In this document: positions 21,716 to 26,374 of the stretch, one piece after another
How the letters are laid out: each line of letters opens with the position of its first letter
Position numbering within the stretch: position 1 is the first letter of the stretch
NCBI GenBank assembly: GCA_003254885.1
Contig: QANT01002357.1
Span: 1 to 26,374, forward strand
DNA: 26,374 nt
Direction: 5' to 3'
From: Purshia tridentata
Taxonomy: Eukaryota; Streptophyta; Magnoliopsida; Rosales; Rosaceae
Translations under genes and position numbers: made by a program
Notes under the pieces: generated by a model
Seen by the model: the letters and a program-made list of their open reading frames with translations, nothing else
Told to the model about the DNA's origin: nothing
The model's database searches: none

Positions 21716-22268
21716 ATGGCGAGTAGATATGGAAGTTTCGGGATTGATCTAGCATGGAAATATACAATTGATGTAGAAGGCAATAAGTATGGAACCAAAT
21801 GCATATTTTGTAATTCTACTTTTAAAAGTGGAGGCATTACACGCTTGAAGCGCTCATTTAACAGTGCTTTTAGAATTATCAAAAGCACTTTCAAATTAGT
21901 AAAAACACTTTTGGTAGTATTGGCAGAAATATATATAAGTGTTTATGAGTTATAAAAACGCTTTTAAGAGATTTTTTGAGAAGCACTTGACATGTGTTTT
22001 TATCAATAAGCACTTCAAGTGCTTTTGCATGAATCACTTAGAATTTTTATACAAATTTGCATGTGTTTATTTGCAGAACCGCTTCTAGTAAAAGCGCTAC
22101 TAAATAAAAATGCTTCTAAAAAACAGTGTCAAACATGATCATTTGGCAGGTTGTAATCTATCAAAAAGTGTAAGAAGTGCACTGATGTACCTTCACACAT
22201 TAAGAAAAAGGTTATAGCATAAATAAAGAGTAAAGATGCCGCTAAACAAAAGAAAACTGGAGAACATA
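21716..22268 (+). pseudogene. Decayed BED-type zinc-finger (hAT transposase-like) gene broken by a MITE
   Basis: The ATG at 21716 opens MASRYGSFGIDLAWKY, then GTKCIFCNSTFKSGGITRLK. The pattern W-K-Y, Cys-x2-Cys (residues 29 and 32) and GGITRLK is typical of the N-terminal BED zinc finger of plant hAT/DUF659 transposase-type proteins, where a zinc-binding HLAG segment normally follows. Here the frame runs into MITE sequence instead. After the insertion, the expected continuation reappears in changed frames: CATTTGGCAGG (HLAG) at about 22140, then IKKCKKCTDVPSHIKKKVIA and, past a stop, KSKDAAKQKKTGEH. The rest of a transposase is absent. This is a dead remnant, about 1.2 kb upstream of the first visible ATXR7 exon and on the opposite strand. 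Confidence 0.6.
21866..22134. mobile_element. Damaged MITE inside the BED-finger remnant
   Basis: The plus-strand sequence here is the reverse complement of the 18227-18519 MITE with many substitutions. Shared words include AAAAGCACTTTCAAATTAGT, GAGAAGCACTTGACATGTG and AAAATTTGCATGTG-like blocks. The ends (CATTTAACAGTGC and CAGTGTCAAACATG) are decayed versions of the CGTTTGGCACTG terminal repeat. Exact boundaries and target duplication are unclear, partly because TCATTT occurs at both junctions. Confidence 0.6.
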
Positions 22269-22319
22269 CGATCTGAATTGAGGGAAGCCATAAACTAATA
22301 AATTTCCAATTTGGGGCTT

Positions 22320-22600
22320 GTTGGCCAATCCAAGGCCCATTAATAATAGCCCATTAACCTTTGGATTATTAATGGGCCTCTAAAGTGAAACTATTTGTAC
22401 AAGACCCAAACTCTTGGCCTTAGCCTATTGACTATTGAGGAATCATCTGCTCTTTACAACGTGGTATTAGCAGGGGTAGTTTTGTCTGCAAAGAGAAGGG
22501 GACACGTGGCATTCTCAAGTATAAACATAAAAAGCATGTAGAGAGAGATTTTTTTCATTTGTTGGACTCAGAGGGAGAGGAGAGGACGACAGATGTGCAC
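22320..22600. promoter_or_regulatory. Orphan promoter-like region: TGGGCC motifs, hairpin and G-box
   Basis: The sequence contains a perfect 15-bp inverted repeat (AGGCCCATTAATAAT at 22333-22347 and its complement at 22365-22379). Its arms each carry a GGCCCA/TGGGCC site II element. An ABRE/G-box, ACACGTGGC, lies at 22502-22510, and a TATAAAC-like word follows at about 22522. These motifs cluster in plant promoters. No convincing coding sequence follows on either strand, so it may be a chance cluster, the promoter of an untranslated transcript, or the distant promoter of ATXR7. Confidence 0.3.
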
Positions 22601-23990
22601 ATATACATATAATTGTATGGACTAACCAGCCAACTAAATTGTTGTTATTGATGAATTTTTTTTTGTATTGATTAATTTGCTTCTAAATTATGTGATATTA
22701 TTTTATTAAAAAAAAAAAGGAAAGTTAGTAGCCATCCCTGACCCTAGTGTAAAGTAATTAATTATAAGAGTTTAATTATAAAAATAGTTCATTTATTATT
22801 TGTTAAGTTTCGTTTTGGTTCACAAATTTTTAAAGTGTCATATTGGTTTATAAATTGTTTGAAGTTTATATTTTTGTCCAAATTGGCCAAAATCGGACAA
22901 TTTTGCCTTTCAGTTTTTATTAATGAATTGACTTTGAGGGATGAAATTACAACAATATTATATTTACCACATTTTCATACCATAATTTTTACCATTTTAT
23001 ATGGTAATCTACATAATATTCATACATTGGATACTAAAAAAATAAAAATAAGGAAACATTTTATCCAGTACAACAATGACACATAAAATAGTATAAAAAT
23101 GTGATAAAAATAACATTATTGATAAAATTATCCATTTTGAACCAAAATATAACCAAGGAGTTAAATTTCAGTTTTGTGGAAATTTTAAATTTCTACAGAA
23201 ATTAAACGGAAATGACGGAAATTTTGAATGAAACTTTACTATATATTTATTTAACATATTATCTACTACTTTGATAAAAAAAAATTGAAGAAACCAAATT
23301 ATATAATGGGTTTCATGTGATATAAGATAAATATAATGCGCACTGGAGACAAATACTGTACAAAAAATGGTTCACTAATTAATAATTACATATGTTTTAT
23401 TGAATAAATACCTTAGTTTTACTTATACTATAATTTTGAATCATAAATTAAACATAAATAATCATATAATAACTTGATCTGAATTTTATTAAAAATGTTA
23501 ATTTATTGGTTATAAATTGAAAAAGCTTAAAGAAAAGTTGAGTTGTGAGGCCTAAGAAAATTTTGTTAAATTGATTTGCAGACAACAAGAAGTTTTCAAG
23601 ATTCATGGAATATTATTTGAGGTTATAATTTTTGTTATGTGCATTATTTAAGGTTTGGAGATTCTTGGAGTGGTGACAAAATAAATGTTTGGAGATTCTT
23701 AGATATTTATTTGAGGTTATAAGGATTTTTGACGAATTAACTTAAGTAATTAAATATTTATAGAAGTTATTGAGATTTATTTAGAAATATATAAATTAAA
23801 TTGAATGAGGTATGGTAATTAAAATTTGAAGTTAAGGTGATAAAAAATGGTACAAGATGAGAAGAACCTATAGGAATTATCGGAACATTTTTTGGACTCT
23901 GATCGTTGATTGGTGATTTATTTAAAGATTTGGACGACTATACCCTTAATATAAAAGTTTGGATTTAAGAGGAAATAATTAAATTGTATC
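22600..23990. other. AT-rich DNA without a supportable gene
   Basis: Very AT-rich, with all frames closing quickly. Between about 23610 and 23725 short phrases recur (TATTTGAGGTTATAA and GTTTGGAGATTCTT, each twice). I see no coding or RNA gene. Confidence 0.55.
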
Positions 23991-23999
23991 TTTATAAAT

Positions 24000-24520
24000 T
24001 ATGATTTTGGCATTACTGGATAGAACTCGAACTCACAAGCTTGTAGGCGAAAACGGATTGCGAATCGGAGTTACGTAGCTCAAATTACAAATATTTGAAG
24101 TATAAGGGCAAAATGGTAATTGCAGGTCAGATCAGATCTGGTCTTCTTCTTCTCCCCCGAGCACTCTCTCTCCTCTGCACTTTCTCTCTCTTTCCTCTGC
24201 ACTTTCTCTCTCTCTCCTCTTCTTTGACCAAACTTTGATCGCTTATATCTCTCTCATCTGAGCTCCGATTCCGACGATTTTGGTGTCGTCAGAAAGCTAT
24301 CGACGACGTCTTTCCACTGGTTGTTTCAGATCACTCATCTGACCATCCACGAAGACGCAGCGATGCAAAACCAGTCACGCCTTTCGGCCGACGATCTCCC
24401 ATTTCCGGCCACGACGAGACCCCAAACCACCCAAGATCTATTCCTCTTATCGAGCTAGACCAAATGGTACCCTTCCCTTGCCTCAACAAGCAACCAGAAA
24501 GCCATCAATTTAGGTTTTTT
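24000..24520 (+). mobile_element. Possible LTR-retrotransposon remnant (LTR/leader)
   Basis: After an AT-rich lead-in, the sequence turns GC-richer with GAATCGGAGTTACGTAGCTC, a CT-rich stretch (24140-24250), then CATCTGAGCTCCGATTCCGA, CGATTTTGGTGTCGTC and AAAGCTATCGACGACG. I associate the phrase about a GAGCTCCGA...TTTTGGTGTCGTC...GAAAGCT sequence with LTRs and leaders of Rosaceae and other eudicot retrotransposons. No tRNA primer-binding site, gag frame or second LTR is visible. It could also be the leader of an unrelated transcript. Confidence 0.35.
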
Positions 24521-24533
24521 ATTGAGATGTGAG

Positions 24534-24680
24534 TAGTGGGCGAAATTTCGATAATTTCAGAAATTTCAACAAAATTTCAACGAAAAATTAATAGGTTGAT
24601 GTTAAAGTTTTCATACCCTCAAAAAATGAAATTTTTGGCTAAATTTCGCCAAAAATTTTGAAATTTAACACTTTAAATAT
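24534..24680. repeat. Palindromic AT-rich element around GGCGAAATTT
   Basis: GGGCGAAATTTCGATAATTTC on the left and its approximate complement (GGCTAAATTTCGCC followed by AAAATTTTGAAATTT) on the right form an imperfect inverted repeat of about 140 bp. This looks like a short foldback transposon. No clear target duplication was found. Confidence 0.4.
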
Positions 24681-25055
24681 AACACATCAAATAATTACTA
24701 AATAATATAGAATTTTTAAAAAAATATAAATTAAAACGAGATATAGGGAATAATAAATACACTAGTTTTGTAAATTTCTCTTAATTAAAAAGTATAGATT
24801 TGGAGCAAAGGCCGATGAACTCGAGGCACAGACTTGATAGTTCAAAGTTGAAAGTTGAAAACCAGCCCCTTTGGGGTTTGTCCTTTTGGCGCCGACTACC
24901 AGCTGGCTTGCAATTTGTAAATGCAATTATGCAAATGATAAATTAATAAGACAATATATACCCACGTTTCATTTGCACTCTTGCCTCTCTTATTTTTTGG
25001 GTCTGAATACTCTTGCCTCTTCGGAGATGCCATTTCCAAAAACATTATTTCTATG

Positions 25056-25210
25056 AGTAATGCTAAGTGTACCATCTTTTTATACCATCTTGTGTACCCC
25101 TCTCTAATAGAATTATGAGCCATCAATACAAAAGTGAGACTCATCAATACAAGTAGGTCCCATCTCTATTAGAGAGGTGGTACACAAGATGATATAAGAA
25201 GGTGTTACGC
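25056..25210. mobile_element. Foldback MITE (about 155 bp)
   Basis: The left arm reads inward GTAATGCTAAGTGTACCATC, then ATACCATCTTGTGTACCCC and TCTCTAATAGA. The right arm, read inward on the other strand, gives GCGTAACACCTTCTTATATC, then ATCTTGTGTACCACC and TCTCTAATAGAGATG. These are long imperfect terminal inverted repeats enclosing a short spacer (ATCAATACA twice). There is no coding capacity. CTAT occurs just outside both ends and may be the target duplication, but this is uncertain. Confidence 0.65.
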
Positions 25211-25659
25211 TATTTGGCAATTTTACAGAACATATGGTGTTAATTAAGAGGTAGTATTTATGTCTTTGTCACATACACTGTAGGCTCACCAAACAAAGTT
25301 GCAAAAATCTGGGTCATGAAAACAAGTACTTGTCTTTACAAACAACTCATTCCAAGTAGTCAATCACAATTTAACATGTATTTAGCTTATTATTATTATT
25401 TTTAATGATTAATATTGTTAGTCAATACCTATCAATTAGGGCATGCCTATAGAGTAACCACCTCAGGTCATGAAATATTAATGCTTTGTTAAATTCCTCA
25501 TATCCTTATATACTTATTATTTATTGATTGTCCCATTTTTATGAGTATGTCCCAAAATTACAAGCTCACCCTGATGTCAATTTATGATTGTTAAATAAAG
25601 GGGTTATCTGATCCTGTTATTTTTACAATCTAATTAGAGAGGTTTATTCGTTCTACACT

Positions 25660-25852
25660 GTTTTTAGAGTTGTCAAAAAATATTTTCAGATTAGTAAAAA
25701 CGCTTTTAATAACGTTTAACATAAATATATATAAATAATTTTTTTAGAAGCACTTAGAAGTTTTTGCATAAATTATTTATAATTTTAATAGCTATTTTCG
25801 CAAAAATATTTTTAACAATAATACTACTAGATAAATGGCTCAAAACAGACAC
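25660..25852. mobile_element. Third, highly decayed copy of the AAAAGCGCTTT MITE family
   Basis: The text CTGTTTTTAGAGTTGTCAAA, AGATTAGTAAAAACGCTTTT, then ATAAATATATATAA and TTTTTTAGAAGCACTTAGAA follows the same order as the copy at 21866-22134, with many substitutions and deletions. It directly abuts the Tourist-like MITE that starts at 25856. Confidence 0.45.
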
Positions 25853-25855
25853 TTA

Positions 25856-26315
25856 GGACTCGTTTGGTTCTCAGAATTGATTTCCTAGGAAATCAATTCC
25901 TATGCTTTTCTAAGAGTAAAAGAATGTAAAATTACATTTTCCTGTTTGGTAATGTTAGGAAAGTAAACCAATAATTCTCTTTTTATTTCCATTTCCTTAT
26001 TTGGTTTGTGTAGGAAAAAGAAATAAAATTGATCTAATTTTCCAATTATACCATTATTTATTAAACATAAGCAATATTTATTTTAATTTATTTTAAAAAT
26101 TTCATGATTAATTTAGTAAATAGAAAAAGCAATAAATACTTTTCCAAAAAGGAAGAAATCAAAACTCAAACTCCAGCAAGGGTTTCATTTTCTCCTCAAT
26201 AAGGGAAATCATTTCTTTTGATCAAGAAATAATTTCCCTTCCATATATTTACCAAACAATAAAATAAAATAAATATTTTATTCTTAAGTCTCTAAAACTT
26301 GAACTAAACGGATCC
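25856..26315. mobile_element. 460-bp Tourist/PIF-Harbinger-like MITE with TTA target duplication
   Basis: The element begins GGACTCGTTTGGTTC and its other end, read inward, begins GGATCCGTTTAGTTC, so 12 of 15 bases agree. TTA flanks both ends (25853-25855 and 26316-26318). The interior is AT-rich, contains further imperfect palindromes (for example GATTTCCTAGGAAATC), and has no open frame of note. Both termini and both target duplications are present, so the copy is structurally complete. Confidence 0.75.
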
Positions 26316-26374
26316 TTAAAACATACATAAAGGAAGTAAAACAAATAAAGAAAAGTCAAAAGAAGACCCCCAAT

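Noticed and set aside
24896-25147. Minus-strand open frame containing MASPKRQEYSDPKNKR, considered as a possible missing first exon of ATXR7
   Set aside because: The upstream part is MITE sequence. The hydrophilic segment arises from a duplicated GGCAAGAGT word. It has no resemblance I can recognise to ATXR7 N-termini, and a splice from its GTATAT site would leave the wrong phase for the exon at 20485.

Overview
This is a nuclear genome fragment from a flowering plant. Its genes are interrupted by GT-AG introns, the intergenic DNA is AT-rich and full of short transposable elements, and both recognisable proteins are plant-specific orthologues. The gene content says eudicot. The small-repeat mixture reminds me of Rosaceae (apple, pear or peach relatives), but that is only an impression. 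The window shows no bacterial, organellar or viral features. A single N at 1445, inside a perfect direct duplication, marks this as draft assembly.

Layout. (1) 1-1719: AT-rich flank with a 38-bp tandem duplication and the N-containing 30-bp duplication. (2) 1720-4574, minus strand: a complete three-exon gene for a 484-residue proline/serine-rich protein of the uncharacterised At1g76660 family. Its leader and promoter (4575 to about 5260) hold CT/GA microsatellites. (3) About 5260-10800: more than 5 kb without a gene I can support. It holds a tRNA-derived SINE with 9-bp target duplications (6160-6264), a foldback of about 255 nt (6780-7035), an AAAT microsatellite and degenerate repeats. (4) 10.8-13.65 kb: the region just downstream of the second gene. 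It contains a 98-bp tandem duplication, a hAT-like non-autonomous element, and two phase-compatible exon-like open segments that do not belong to the main coding sequence. (5) 13752-20485, minus strand: fourteen coding exons of an ATXR7/SDG25-type histone H3 lysine methyltransferase, with GYF-like modules near the N-terminus and SET plus post-SET at the C-terminus. I traced every junction, and the frame stays open for 1,178 residues. The 5' exon with the start codon was not found. (6) 20.6-26.37 kb: a transposon-rich block containing a decayed BED-zinc-finger hAT transposase gene broken by a MITE, an orphan promoter-like stretch, a possible LTR remnant, a foldback MITE, and a 460-bp Tourist-like MITE with TTA target duplications.

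The two genes are co-oriented and about 9 kb apart, and they do not form a functional unit. ATXR7 proteins deposit active H3K4/H3K36 methylation and keep floral repressor genes such as FLC expressed. The other protein has no assigned function. I found no undescribed multi-gene system here. The most useful leads are the exon-like segments beyond the ATXR7 stop codon, the missing 5' exon of ATXR7 behind a transposon-filled intron, the long foldback, and several well-delimited small transposons.
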